A DNA stretch of 64,000 bases, from positions 20,336,001-20,400,000 of the forward strand of contig QCXZ01000137.1 in the NCBI GenBank assembly GCA_025024175.1, in the 5' to 3' direction. Each line of letters begins with the position of its first letter. Within the stretch, counting starts at the first letter, position 1. Shown here piece by piece: positions 1 to 9,353 of this stretch. The notes under the pieces are model-generated. The model searched no databases and was not told the origin of the DNA. It was given only the letters and a program-made list of their open reading frames with translations. The translations under genes were made by a program, and so were the position numbers. This DNA comes from Rhyzopertha dominica (taxonomy: Eukaryota; Arthropoda; Insecta; Coleoptera; Bostrichidae).

Positions 1-146
1 CGGGTTTTAGGCGAGAAAAAAGTTTTGATATTACAACCATTCAGGCTTACAGGTGATTGGGTGGTAGTTTTTTTAACACACCCTGTGAAATGATCATAGT
101 AACATCCCCTCTTTGGAAGGGTTTGCCGATTTTATAAAAACTAAAA

Positions 147-387
147 ATGAATGCGAAACATAGCATTATTGTTTTTCTTCTGCGCGTCAACATCAACGCC
201 ATGGATGCTGCACAACCGATTCAACAGTATGCAGCAAGGCAATATAATGTGTAAGTTAACAGTAGTTTTAAAGAATGGATAATTTCTACAACTTTTGTTT
301 TAATTTATTTACAGATACTTGAAAATTGTAGGATTACTGAACCTGCTGACACGGGCGCTGGAATGCCTGCGTTGTAGCCGTCGTTGA
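147..387 (+). CDS. Possible short spliced ORF of the Polinton
   Basis: Exons 147-250 and 315-387 would give a 58-residue protein. The intron 251-314 has a strong donor (GTAAGT) and a T-rich acceptor ending in ACAG, and the reading frame stays open across the junction. The predicted product has a hydrophobic start and a basic, Cys-containing C-terminus (ending in CSRR). It ends 27 bases before the next ORF, the compact spacing seen in the rest of this element. I do not recognise the protein. The splice signals could be chance in AT-rich DNA, and no promoter is obvious. Confidence 0.25.
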
Positions 388-414
388 CATTCTCGTGACC
401 AAACAAAGTTCAAG

Positions 415-705
415 ATGTCTGCCGAAGCCAAGAACATTATCCAAAAATTTAATACCATAAGTNCAATGCACAAGTACAAATGGATCACCCTGGAAGACAT
501 GACGCCGGGGAAAAAATATTCTGTGACCAACGCCAAGAAACACCGCACTACGTATGGTGAGCGAGTCCTTTTAGAACTAAATCAGAAGTACCAGATGTAC
601 CTAGACGAGTGGTATAACATATTAGCCGTCGAGGATTTAAAAGAAATTGTTAAACATAGAATGTTTATTGTTAAATTAAATAATACTGTAATCCTTTTAC
701 CTTAA
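415..705 (+). CDS. Small OB-fold-like protein of the Polinton
   Basis: A 96-residue protein with the order: short helical N-terminus, a TLEDMTPGKKYSVTNAK-type strand, then YGERVLLEL and a loop leading to YMYLDEWYN-like strands. Short proteins with this pattern (a K-Y-x-V strand, then YG-x-x-V-L-L-E-L) are common in insect Polinton-like sequences and resemble single-strand DNA-binding OB folds. That function is inferred from pattern only. The start at 415 is the first ATG and gives the full domain. One codon contains an N (base 463), so residue 17 is unresolved. A poly(A) signal overlaps the stop region (AATAAA near 704). The frame is intact, unlike the neighbouring integrase. Confidence 0.5.
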   Translation: MSAEAKNIIQKFNTISXMHKYKWITLEDMTPGKKYSVTNAKKHRTTYGERVLLELNQKYQMYLDEWYNILAVEDLKEIVKHRMFIVKLNNTVILLP

Positions 706-770
706 ATAAAAAAGCATTTTATAAATAAGCATTATATTCGGTTTTATTGTTATTTTCCAAATAAATCGAA

Positions 771-1649
771 ATGAGTAAAGTTCAACTGGTTAGTAAACGA
801 GCTACATACTCAGCCACGTCGAAATTTTAAGCGACGTCCAGTGATAGTGAAGGGACTTTTTGATCTCTGGCAAGCTGATTTAGTTGAAATGCAGCCGTAT
901 GCCTCCGACAATACAGGGTTCCGTTATCTGCTGACAGCTATCGATGCGTTTTCGAAATATGCTTGGGGCATACCGGTGAAAAATAAGTCTGGAAACGAAG
1001 TGGCTAAGGCGATGGAAAGCATTTTCATCGGCAAACCGATTTAGGAACAGAATTTTACAATATTCACTTTCAAAAGCTAATGAAGAAATATCATATAAAC
1101 CATTATTCTACGTATAGTACGTTAAAAGCATCAATAGTCGAAAGGTTCAATAGAACTCTTAAAACATGGATGTGGAAGCATTTCAGTTTGAATGGTAATT
1201 ACAAGTGGATAGACATTCTGCAAGATTTGATTGATAAGTATAATAATACTGTTCATCGAACAATCAAAATTAAACCTGTCGATGTAAATAAAACCAACGA
1301 AAAGAATCTGTTGAGTTTGGTGTACAGAAAAATTAAGACGTTTCCTTTGCCAAAGTTCAAAGTCGGCGACAAAGTCCGTATAAGCAAGTACAAACACCTT
1401 TTTGAAAAAGGTTACGCTCCCAACTATACCACGGAGATTTTTGAAATTGAAAAAGTTGAAATTACTGACCCTGTTACGTATATACTCAAGGATTATCAAG
1501 GACATACGATTCGCGCCAGCTTTTACGAACAACAATTGTTAAAAGTCGGAAATCCCGATATGTATCTTATTCAAAAAATATTACGCAGAAAGGGTAACAA
1601 ATTATTTGTAAAATGGTTGGGTTTCTCGAATAAACATAACATAACATAA
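771..1649 (+). pseudogene. Polinton integrase (rve-type DDE) with truncated chromodomain, frameshifted
   Basis: This is a retroviral-superfamily integrase that would join element ends to host DNA. Catalytic acidic residues are readable in order: the Asp of WQADLVEM (about 875), the Asp of TDLGTEF (about 1041) and the Glu of VERFNRTLK (about 1140). After the core comes a basic segment with FKVGDKVRISKYK, typical of Polinton and chromovirus integrase tails. A chromodomain start (ILRRKGNKLFVKWLGF) then hits a stop at 1647-1649 before the domain is complete. Two breaks are visible: the ATG at 771 is out of frame with the open frame that begins at 775, and the frame changes near 1030-1040, between the first and second catalytic Asp. 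It is therefore probably inactive. The assignment to Polinton rather than Ty3/gypsy rests on the lack of any reverse transcriptase upstream and on the neighbours. Confidence 0.7.
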
Positions 1650-2037
1650 ATGTTACCAACTAAAATTTGTAAATAAGGTCAAGTCAAAAACCTCTGTCAC
1701 TCGATATACAGTACTCGCAAACAAAAACTTGTTTTGCATCTAAAACTTTATATAATAACCTCTGACGTTTAGATAACGTCATCCTGTTTTTGAACCAAAT
1801 AAATTTCGTAAACAGGTTCAAATAGATAACCTCATACTTGGAGTTAAACTGTAAACAGGGTCAAGTAGATAGCCATTCTTCTTTGATAGCTTGTAACGTG
1901 TATAAACATGTAGGTGGGCTGGTGGTGACGTATGCAAAAACAGCCTTATATAAGGTAAACTGCAACCGTGAAATTTTCATTAGTCAAGTTTTCTTGGTTG
2001 TTATAGCGTTAAAAATATTTTTTTCTCTACGTGCAAC
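1650..2037 (+). promoter_or_regulatory. Promoter region with TATA box and repeated upstream motif
   Basis: A palindromic TATA element (CCTTATATAAGG, about 1944-1955) lies roughly 30 bases upstream of an initiator-like TTCATTAGTC (about 1976) and about 85 bases before the ATG at 2038. Upstream, a motif of the form GTAAACAGG(T/G)TCAA(A/G)TAGATA occurs twice, at about 1811 and 1853, with shorter related pieces near 1680 and 1770. The repeats look like a regulatory array for the secreted-protein ORF, but nothing shows what binds them. Confidence 0.4.
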
Positions 2038-2795
2038 ATGTACCAAATCGTACTGCTTCTTGTTCTCGTTTCGCGTTGCCTGTTTGCCGCGCCGACTATG
2101 CAAATTGTGAATCTAGATGGCAACAAAGTGGCTCGCATGAAATTTATGGTTAACCTGCCCACCAACGAGACTGTTCAGCCGGTCCAGCTCTGCCAGAGTT
2201 TAATATTTCGATTCCCGCAATCAATACGTCAACAGCATATGCTGAAAATCTCGTCTTGCGATCAACGTCGTCGTCAGAAACAGATTCTGATGCAACCGAT
2301 GCATTTACCACGACAACTGAAGAAGCATTTACAGAAGCCACTTCCACAACAGAAACAGCAATCACACCCAGTGAGAAGCAGAGTGAATATCAAAGTCAGC
2401 AAACTGAGGAGTATGGTGTTCAATACAAGGAGACACAGAAAGAATATGTGGATGAACCAAAGCTCTTGACTGTTGAAGAAGCGATAGAAGATTTTCGACA
2501 AAACCTGATCATGAAGGAACTCAAAATTTCCGGCATCTTTGAGAGCGAGCAGCCTTTTTATAGACATTTCAAGTTGGAATACGACAACGGAGTTACGATG
2601 CCAATTCGCTGTACGTATGTGGTTCATTTTGAAGTTCGAAAACTGCAAATTTCCTGCTATGAATACCGTGATTTCGGCACGCATCGAATACTCTCTAACG
2701 GACAGGTGGACGATCAAGCGATGCCGCAATATGGACCAGCATATATTGATGTAAGGAGTGTAAAACAAACGTACGCTATGCCTATTTCAAAATAA
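2038..2795 (+). pseudogene. Secreted-protein ORF of the Polinton, frameshifted
   Basis: Translation from 2038 begins with a clear signal peptide (hydrophobic LLLVLVSR segment, likely cleavage after FAA). The first frame runs to 2469 but changes character near 2150-2200. A second frame, open from about 2160 to 2795, carries a Thr/Ser/Glu-rich low-complexity stretch (about 2256-2400) and then a folded-looking domain with conserved-looking Tyr and Cys residues (region 2460-2795). The simplest reading is one gene with a single frameshift near 2180, though an assembly error is possible. The product would be secreted or a virion protein. I do not recognise the family. A poly(A) signal overlaps the end (AATAAA at about 2792). 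It is preceded by the TATA promoter above. Confidence 0.45.
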
Positions 2796-2914
2796 ATATT
2801 CTAATGTATATAGTATATATTTTTACAATCAATAAACAGCATGTAAAAGTGTTTCTTTGTTTCATTTCTAATAAAACCAACAAGCACTCGCTCTAAAGTG
2901 TCAGTCTGCTTAGA

Positions 2915-3472
2915 ATGGCGTTCTTAAGCACAAGTCTGCTATTTTTTGGTGCTTTAATAAATAATACGTTTATTCTACATCATGGAATTAATAACGTAGA
3001 CAAGAGTTTTGTCTGCTTCAACAAGGGCAACGATTCATTTCCATACAACTGGATTCCTCTAAGACCTACAGCACAAGACGGTTTACAAGTTTTTAAAATT
3101 TCAAACGTATCTGCTATTAACAAACAAGTTGTCGAATACAAAGTTAGACTAGTATTTCCCAACAAAAGTTACGGGGACAGCCAATGGAGAAAGGTGTTAA
3201 ACGAAACCTTTATTGCTAACGAATATTCTAGTCACACGCTCAACACGTCGACAGAATCGCCTCATTTCACTGAAGTTTCGTTGCAATTTGATTCGAAGAC
3301 TGCGGTTGTTGTAATGCTCTTCGTATGCACAATAGTCTCCGTATCTTATCTAACAAGATCGTTATTTACGCATTACATGAATCAGATACAAAGACATCAG
3401 GTAATAGACGCATGATTGGGGCGTGAATCGTGATTAACAATGTATCTCTTTCTGTTCTAGAACGGGGGCTAA
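2915..3472 (+). CDS. Type I membrane glycoprotein-like ORF of the Polinton
   Basis: The unspliced ORF (2915-3415) encodes 166 residues: an N-terminal signal peptide (residues 1 to about 20), an ectodomain with several N-glycosylation sequons (NVS, NKS, NET, NTS), one transmembrane segment near residues 130-152 (AVVVMLFVCTIVSVSYL) and a short basic tail. A small intron is plausible at 3401-3460 (CAG|GTAATA donor, TTCTGTTCTAG acceptor); splicing would replace the last residues by a three-residue ending, with stop at 3470-3472. A TCAGTC initiator-like motif lies just upstream (about 2899), and a poly(A) signal follows near 3485 and 3522. The family is not recognised. Being intact beside broken genes, it may be the youngest or best conserved ORF of the element. 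Confidence 0.5.
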
Positions 3473-3689
3473 CATTGCGGAGGAAATAAAATAGATTGAT
3501 GTTTATGTAACCCTTGTTACCCAATAAAATCAATTAGCTAGTCATTCTGGTTTTATTTCTTTCCTAATGCGATAACCTATTCGATAACTTGAACGCGATG
3601 CGGGTCCGTTGCCCGTAAGGAGCGCGCAGGTTAGAACCAGCTCGCTACTCCTCAATGCTTTTAAGATGGGATCAATAGTGGGTCCTCAC

Positions 3690-4015
3690 TGCCCCCGAAA
3701 ACAGGTATTCCTACTACTAATACTTTTAAAGAATTTTGTAAATTAATAAAATAGATTTGCATTTTACAACAGTCAATAACCCGAGTTCCAATTCGCCCAT
3801 TAAGCGGTTGTACTCAACTATTTTCGAGAAATTAAGAATACTCAGAATCAAAAATCCTCAAGAACTTCCATCTAATCTTATGATCTCGGCTATAGTCATC
3901 AACAATCAGTCTTATCTATTCGTCGACGGGATTTTCACCATTTCATTTGCTATACGGTCCTCATGAAAAACAACCGAAAGAGAAGAGAAAAGAAACGAAA
4001 ATTAAACGACCCTCA
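3690..4015 (+). pseudogene. Retroelement integrase C-terminal fragment
   Basis: The frames in this segment match the end of a Ty3/gypsy-family integrase core: an FKEFCK helix, the NNPSSNSPIKRLYSTI motif around the third catalytic position and the downstream NLMISAIVINNQS segment. At the expected catalytic Glu before R-L-Y-S-T the visible residue is Lys (IKRL), so the active site is lost. A stop interrupts the frame at about 3751-3753, and the frame shifts again near 3935, after which FSPFHLLYGPHE and a basic tail end at about 4011. This is a dead copy. No LTR is visible upstream. Confidence 0.55.
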
Positions 4016-4259
4016 ATTAGACCAGACGTGTAGGTTAAAAGATTACGTCAGATAAAGACAGGCCTTCCTTACACAACATTGTCAGTAGAAACAAAATCAG
4101 AGTAAATTATTTGCTAAAACGCAGAAATCAAATCAAAAAGCGGCACATAAAAAGACATAAATCTTCATTGCGGGTCTCTGATATTGTGGATCCCATTGAT
4201 CCGGGCAGTTCCAGGCCCTTCAGGTCTCAGCAATAACAAATAACGGCTACTTTCAAGAA

Positions 4260-5460
4260 CCCCTAGAGCAAGTTAAACTTTTGGATCGTTACAATAATTT
4301 CTTATTTTACGTAAACATGACCATTTTCGACAAGAGATCATCGAATCAGCGTCGAGCAGTGGCTCTTACAGCTCCATCGTGTATTCAGATGACTCCGTTC
4401 AGGACAAAGTACCTCGTGTCATAAATGTCAAGAAGCTATGTGATGTTATAATAAATGACGTGACTTATCACGCACCTATTTTCTTCAAAATAGACGACTT
4501 GCGAGACTGGCTTGAGATATTTGACAAACACGAACAAAGAGTAGAAGAGATACTCGGCAAAATGGAAACACTAAAGAGGGAACAGCAACTACGAAAGAGA
4601 ATACAGCAGTCACGCCAAACTGCAGGAATGGACACCGGCTTGTACCAAAGACAAAAGCAAATTTGATTCTATCCGAAGAACAATCCTCATAAGTATAGCG
4701 GAACGAGCAATAGAGGAGGATTTGAGAGAATTAGGCTTAAAGTTTAAGGAGTCAAAGTGGACGCCGTAACAGATGGTTTGTGGCTACAACCGGCTGATTC
4801 CAAAGAGATTCAACAATACGTTGAATCTTTGGGAACGCGCAGAATCGTTCTAACAAACGACAACGGATAAGTGGCAGGCAGACAGATAGTCTAGTGAAGA
4901 TGATGTTTTTATCAAAACCGGACGTCAGAGCTCATGCAAGACTTGACCTTACGTCAAAGCTGGACGATAGTGTTCAAAAGGACTTGATGGCAGATGCAGG
5001 CAAGGTACTAGAAATAGTATGTGCCGAAGTATATCTATCTGACACAAGACGAAATATTGTATTTCGTTTTTCCACAAGCAACAAAGACCGACGAACGCTG
5101 TTAACTTAGGAAGGGTAGTTTATCATCAACAACGCAAAATCGTGAATTGGTTAAATGCATATGCGAGATTCGGATACAATAAACAAGATCAAAAGAAAGG
5201 TGTACATAGACGGAAATTGTCGAGCCGCCATTACAGGATTGCTAAGAATATATGCACAGTTAAAGCGCGATATTATTAATCAAACGCCAACTGAAACGGT
5301 CATATATAAAAGAGAATCCGACGGCATGCTCACGAGAATTACTACTCGAAGGCAACGCGAAGCCGGCTTAATAGGAAGTTACGCCTGGCGAGTAAGCTAT
5401 GGAGTAACTCCACCGCGGAAATAAGCCCGAGCAAAATATAAAGCCAGAATACAAACGAAC
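4260..5460 (+). other. Degenerate unrecognised ORFs between integrase and env fragments
   Basis: Four open stretches are visible on the plus strand: about 4263-4430; 4379-4666 (95 residues, charged, coiled-coil-like end rich in Glu, Lys and Gln); 4894-5109 (71 residues); and 5155-5424 (89 residues, basic). They partly overlap and change frame, suggesting one or two decayed genes rather than four real ones. By position they could be the surface subunit of env or another accessory gene of the retroelement. I recognise no domain, so no function is given. Confidence 0.3.
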
Positions 5461-5540
5461 GTTTTGAACCGGACCAAAAGCGACCGAAGCCACACCTTTG
5501 ATAAATTAGTTACCAAAGGCTAGCATTAAAACATAAAAGC

Positions 5541-6048
5541 TTGGCAGATACTTTACTAAGCAAAGTATTTAATCAACTTTACGTTAACATTTACGAAGCC
5601 AAAAAGCTACTTTATAAACTTAATTATAAAAGACCGAAAAGAGCATTAATTAGTATTCTGGGTCATGCAATAAAATTTATAACTGGAAATCTAGACGAGG
5701 ATTTGCAAAACAAAAACGAAAATTTGGATCGCCTGTATCACAATCAAAATTCGGAATTAGAATAAAATTAATAAAATAACATCCTTTGCAAATCATCTTA
5801 CACGTAGCTATGCAGAAGACTTGCGTACTTTGACACAATCAATAAATGAGACGCAGTTACTTCAACAAAATTCACAAAAATCAGAAGAAATCAAGCTATT
5901 AATTGAAAATAAAATTTATCAGTCTATGAATTTATTACTAAATCTGCTGCAAATGCTAGAACGAACAATAAGTCTTTCTTGGTCAATCACTCTGTTTACT
6001 GTTAAAGATCTATTAGAAAAACACGACTATTTGGGCAACATAGGGTAA
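5541..6048 (+). pseudogene. Envelope transmembrane-subunit fragment, first part
   Basis: The segment opens with a basic cleavage-like motif (RPKR) followed by a Gly- and Ile-rich stretch like the fusion-peptide end of errantivirus envelopes, then LDED and a heptad-rich Asn/Glu/Leu stretch. A stop at 5763-5765 breaks the frame; a second open stretch (5821-6048) continues the helical region and ends at 6046-6048, just before unrelated transposon sequence. The matching C-terminal part with the membrane anchor is at 13.75-14.5 kb on the same strand. The envelope is broken in several places and cannot encode a full protein. Confidence 0.5.
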
Positions 6049-6285
6049 ACCCGGGACAGGCGGCGCACTGAGGAAGATGGCGCATCGCCATATTTTGTCT
6101 ATAGTATTATGTACGTTCTGTTTATTCGTGTAAGATGGTTCGCTGAAGGGTACAGATGAGCTGCTGTGCGTGGGTCCGGCAAATTTCCATTAATACGGTA
6201 AGTAGCACATACTGTATTATTGAATTTGCGACCTCGGATATTTTCCAATGTGCCCGCGACATGTACGAAAAATCATCTACAGCTT
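6049..6285. other. Interval between env break and mariner, probably 5' end of pogo-like element A
   Basis: No gene is seen. By position this stretch should contain the left end of the pogo-like element A, but I could not pair it with an inverted repeat on the far side near 13.5-13.75 kb. Confidence 0.3.
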
Positions 6286-7587
6286 GGGTGCGCCATCTTG
6301 TGGTAACTGATGTTCTTCTTGAATAACTTCCTTGCCCGATGTGCGATCGACAAGTTATCGACCATTTTAGAAACGTCAAAGCAGTACAATTTTTACCATG
6401 GAGCATTACACATCAAAACAAAGAGCCGAAATTGTGAAATTTTATTTCCAAAATAATTCCTCAGTTACGCTTGCTCAACGCGCGTACCGAGCAAAGTATC
6501 ACGACAAAAAAGTGCCTTCAGCGAATACAATTCGCAAGTTAGTGACCAAATTCAACAAAAGTGGGTCTTTGGCAACATTCACACCCAAAGTTAAGCCACG
6601 TCCGCGTCGAGGTAATAAAGTCATTGATGCCGTAAGAGCCGATGTTCAAGACCATCCGAACACCTCGTATCGTCGCCGTGCTCAGGAGTTTGGCCTGTCT
6701 CCGACAACATTGCGACGCATTTTGAGGGTCGATTTGCGTTTATTCCCTTACAAGATGCACATGGCTCAACGTTTATTGCCGGCTGACAAGCCTCGTCGCA
6801 TTGAGTACGGTCGAAACATGCGAAACATCCTCGGCAGCCAACCTGATTTTTGGAGTCGTGTAATCATGACGGACGAGGCACATTTTACGCTGTGCGGAAG
6901 CGTCAATACGCACAATCTTCGCTATTGGGGGACTGAAAACCCTCAATTGATATTCGAAGCGCCTTTACATTCACCAAAAGTCACAGTTTGGTGCGGTGTT
7001 TGTGCCGATAGGATCATTGGTCCGTACTTCTTTGAAGACGACAATGGCGCGACGGTTACGGTCAATGGCGTGCGATATAGGGCAATGCTTCGCGAATTTT
7101 TGGCATCTGAGCTGGATGAATATGAAATGGAGGATTATTGGTTCCAGCAGGATGGCGACACAGCCAATGAGACGATTAATTTATTGAAGCAAATGTTTCC
7201 GGATCGTCTCATCTCAAAAAAGGGCGATTTTGACTGACCACCGAGATCACCGGATTTGACTTCTCCTAACTATTTCTTGAGGGGGTACTTGAAAAGTAAG
7301 GTTTACGCTAACAAACCTCAATCCCTCGCACAACTTAAGACCAACATACGCAACGAAATCGCTAATATTGACCGGAAACACTCAAAAAAGTGATGGAAAA
7401 CGCCGAAAAACGGGCTGATTTGTGCATAGGTGCCAGCGGTGGCCACTTACCAGATATTGTTTTCAAAAAGTGACCAAACAAATTGTGCTGGACCAAATTT
7501 AAATAAAATGAACGATCGTACTCAAAAAAAATCTGTTTTTCTTACTTTATTTTAAAAAAACTTCAGTTACCACAAGATGGCGCACCC
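6286..7587 (+). mobile_element. Mariner-like DNA transposon with 25-bp perfect terminal inverted repeats
   Basis: A 25-base terminal repeat beginning GGGTGCGCCATCTTGTGG occurs at 6286-6310 and in exact inverted form at 7563-7587, giving a 1,302-bp element, the usual size for mariner. It encodes one transposase. A clear TA target duplication is not visible at either end. It lies in the 5' region of pogo-like element A. Confidence 0.85.
6398..7474 (+). pseudogene. Mariner/Tc1-type transposase with stop and frameshift
   Basis: The ORF starts at 6398 (MEHYTSKQRAEIVKFYF), an N-terminal helix-turn-helix of the DUF4817 type, then a second HTH (SYRRRAQEFGLSPTTLRRIL, about residues 91-110) and a DDE catalytic core. 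Readable catalytic Asp residues are in IMTDEAHF, in WFQQDGDTAN and, beyond the first stop, in PPRSPDLTSPN; the spacing of the last two is about 34 residues, as in DD34D mariners. A TGA at 7235-7237 falls where Trp is usual in this family, just before the third Asp. A frameshift near 7375 then precedes the C-terminus, which ends at about 7472-7474. Excision and insertion activity are therefore lost, although the copy is otherwise well preserved and its repeats are identical, so it is fairly young. Confidence 0.8.
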
Positions 7588-7749
7588 GTTATTTTAAAAT
7601 TGTGTCCACTTGTGCATCTGTAACGGTATATGATGTTATGTTTACGCCTGAGAGTTGCATAGATTGATTTAGTTGGCGGCAAATTTAAAGCTTTGTCATC
7701 TATGCCGGTCAAATAGGAGAGTTGGCGCAGCATAAACAGGGATAGTTGA

Positions 7750-9188
7750 TGCGTAATTTTTTTTTTCAAGAATCGACGTTCTACAAACGCAATCAAGCGA
7801 CCAGCAAAAGGGATTGTGGAGGCTCTCCAGAATGCTGTGGCAGTTATCACCTCGAAAGAAATGAGTACTAATGCTGCAGCGTTACACTTTGAAGTGCCAG
7901 CAACTACAATTTGTCGTCAAATAAAAAAGCAGTGTGTCACAAAAACAACATTAAGCCCTCCCTCTCTGCTGGGACAAGAAAATGAAAAGAAGTTCGACAG
8001 ATACATAAAAAACTCCAGAATACTGGTTTTGCCCCAAATCCCAAGGAAGTTGGAAGGATAGTGTACAAAATAGCTATTCAACTGAAATTGAAAAATAACT
8101 TGAATCATGAGGCAGAAATGGCCGGCGAGGGGTGCCTGCAATTGTTTTTGCATCGTAATCCAGAACTAAGTATAAGCAAGGCAGAATCAGTGTGCCAGGC
8201 ACGCGCACAAGTTTCCAGATCAGACGTAACAAAATATTTTGAGCTACTCGGAGAGGTTTTGCTTCCTCACGGCCTAATAAACAAACCGGACAGCGTGTAC
8301 AACATTGACGAAACCGGTCTACAGATAAATAATCGACCCGAAAAAGTGATCGATGCTAAAGGATCCAAGATGGTGGCGAATAACACTTCTGGAGAATAGG
8401 ACAAAACCGTTTCGATCATAGTTTGTTGCAACGCCGAAGGGACATTTTAACCTCCCACATGTATAATGAAAGGTAAAAATATGAAGCCAGAAAATCAGGA
8501 TGGAATGCCTCCAGGTTCAGCTATTCTCATGTCACTAAAATCGGCATCTCTTTTTTGAGTGGTTGAAAACACAGTTTGTTCCTCGAAAAGTGCAAGGGAA
8601 GGCGTTTTTAATATTAGATGGACATGCTTCACATTGTTTATCGGATGAAATGCTGGCGTACGCGGAGGAACAGAACATTGTTATTGTGCCTTCCAAGCCA
8701 AGGCACACACTTTCTTCAGCCACTTGGAGTTTTTTAATCCCTTAAAGGCCATTATTACAATGCCTGTAATAATTTTATTAAAATGAACCCGAACAGAAAA
8801 CCGAACCGCCTCGTCTTTGGCAAATTGCTTGCAGAGGCCTGGTCCAAGAAATGCACTTCTTGATTTAATTCAACTGGAATCGTGCCTATGACCCGGACAT
8901 AATTCCATTCATTATTTCTTCAAAAGTGAAAGCTCCCACGTTGAAATTCAGCCTAAAGATACGACTCCACCTGGACAACGTTCAACTACTACAACAGAAC
9001 AAAACCTTACACCAGGCCCATCTGCAACAACTCATCTGTACTGTCAACCTGGGCCGTCTACGAGAAATAATTTAGAGGCAACCAACAACATGGCACTCAT
9101 TATTAGCAGCGCAGAAGATGAGACGACTATCCCACCATGGAAAATATTAGACGAGATTTCACCAATACCAGCCATAGGGAGCGTGCAC
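7750..9188 (+). pseudogene. Pogo/Tigger-like transposase A, N-terminal and catalytic part (degenerate)
   Basis: The segment starts with a psq-type helix-turn-helix (about 7782-7925, STNAAALHFEVPATTICRQI) and then a CENP-B-like second DNA-binding region, readable only after frame changes near 8061. The DDE_1 catalytic core shows YNIDETGLQ (first Asp, about 8310) and FLILDGHASHC (second Asp, about 8620), with stops between. The C-terminal proline-rich part reaches ISPIPAIGSVH at 9188, where the copy is interrupted by an insertion with an 8-bp duplication. Its end resumes at 13,075. At least four stops or shifts make it inactive. Confidence 0.7.
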
Positions 9189-9353
9189 GTTGACTAGTAG
9201 CGCCACCGGTGGTGAAATAACGCAAGATTGAGGTATACACAGCATGACAACCACGAATTTCATCGGTTTACATTTGCATTAATATTGTAAGGGAAGTGTG
9301 TAATACATTGAAAAAGCCTAAATCTCAAAGAAAATGTTGTATTGTGGACTGTA

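Larger units (their letters stand above)
1..3590 (+). mobile_element. Partial Polinton/Maverick-type DNA element, cut by the left window edge
   Basis: The block carries a retroviral-type integrase with a chromodomain-like tail, a small OB-fold-like protein and two ORFs that begin with signal peptides, all on the plus strand and each followed closely by a poly(A) signal (near 704, 2795 and 3522). Polintons are large self-synthesising virus-like elements with this type of integrase. Polymerase B, packaging ATPase, protease and capsid genes are not seen and would lie left of position 1 or be lost. No terminal inverted repeat is visible, and the right limit near 3.59 kb is where retroelement sequence begins to be readable. 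The first 146 bases hold no gene I can support. Assignment rests on the integrase; a related adintovirus-type insertion is an alternative. Confidence 0.6.
3660..6048 (+). mobile_element. Retrovirus-like (errantivirus-type) LTR element, 5' segment of the remnant
   Basis: This region reads, with many breaks, as the end of a pol integrase (3690-4015), several unrecognised degenerate ORFs (4260-5460) and the start of the envelope transmembrane subunit (5541-6048). The envelope continues at 13.75 kb, so about 7.7 kb of later insertions separates the two parts. Errantivirus-type elements are Ty3/gypsy retroelements of insects that carry env. The 5' LTR, gag, protease, reverse transcriptase and RNase H are absent from this side, so the copy is truncated as well as interrupted. 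Confidence 0.6.

Noticed and set aside
2274..2768. 164-residue minus-strand open frame opposite the secreted-protein ORF
   Set aside because: It mirrors the plus-strand reading that has a signal peptide, promoter and poly(A) signal; the minus frame has no recognisable domain.
6060..6110. GGCGGCGCACTGAGGAAGATGG as the left inverted repeat of pogo-like element A
   Set aside because: No matching inverse was found between 13,495 and 13,747.
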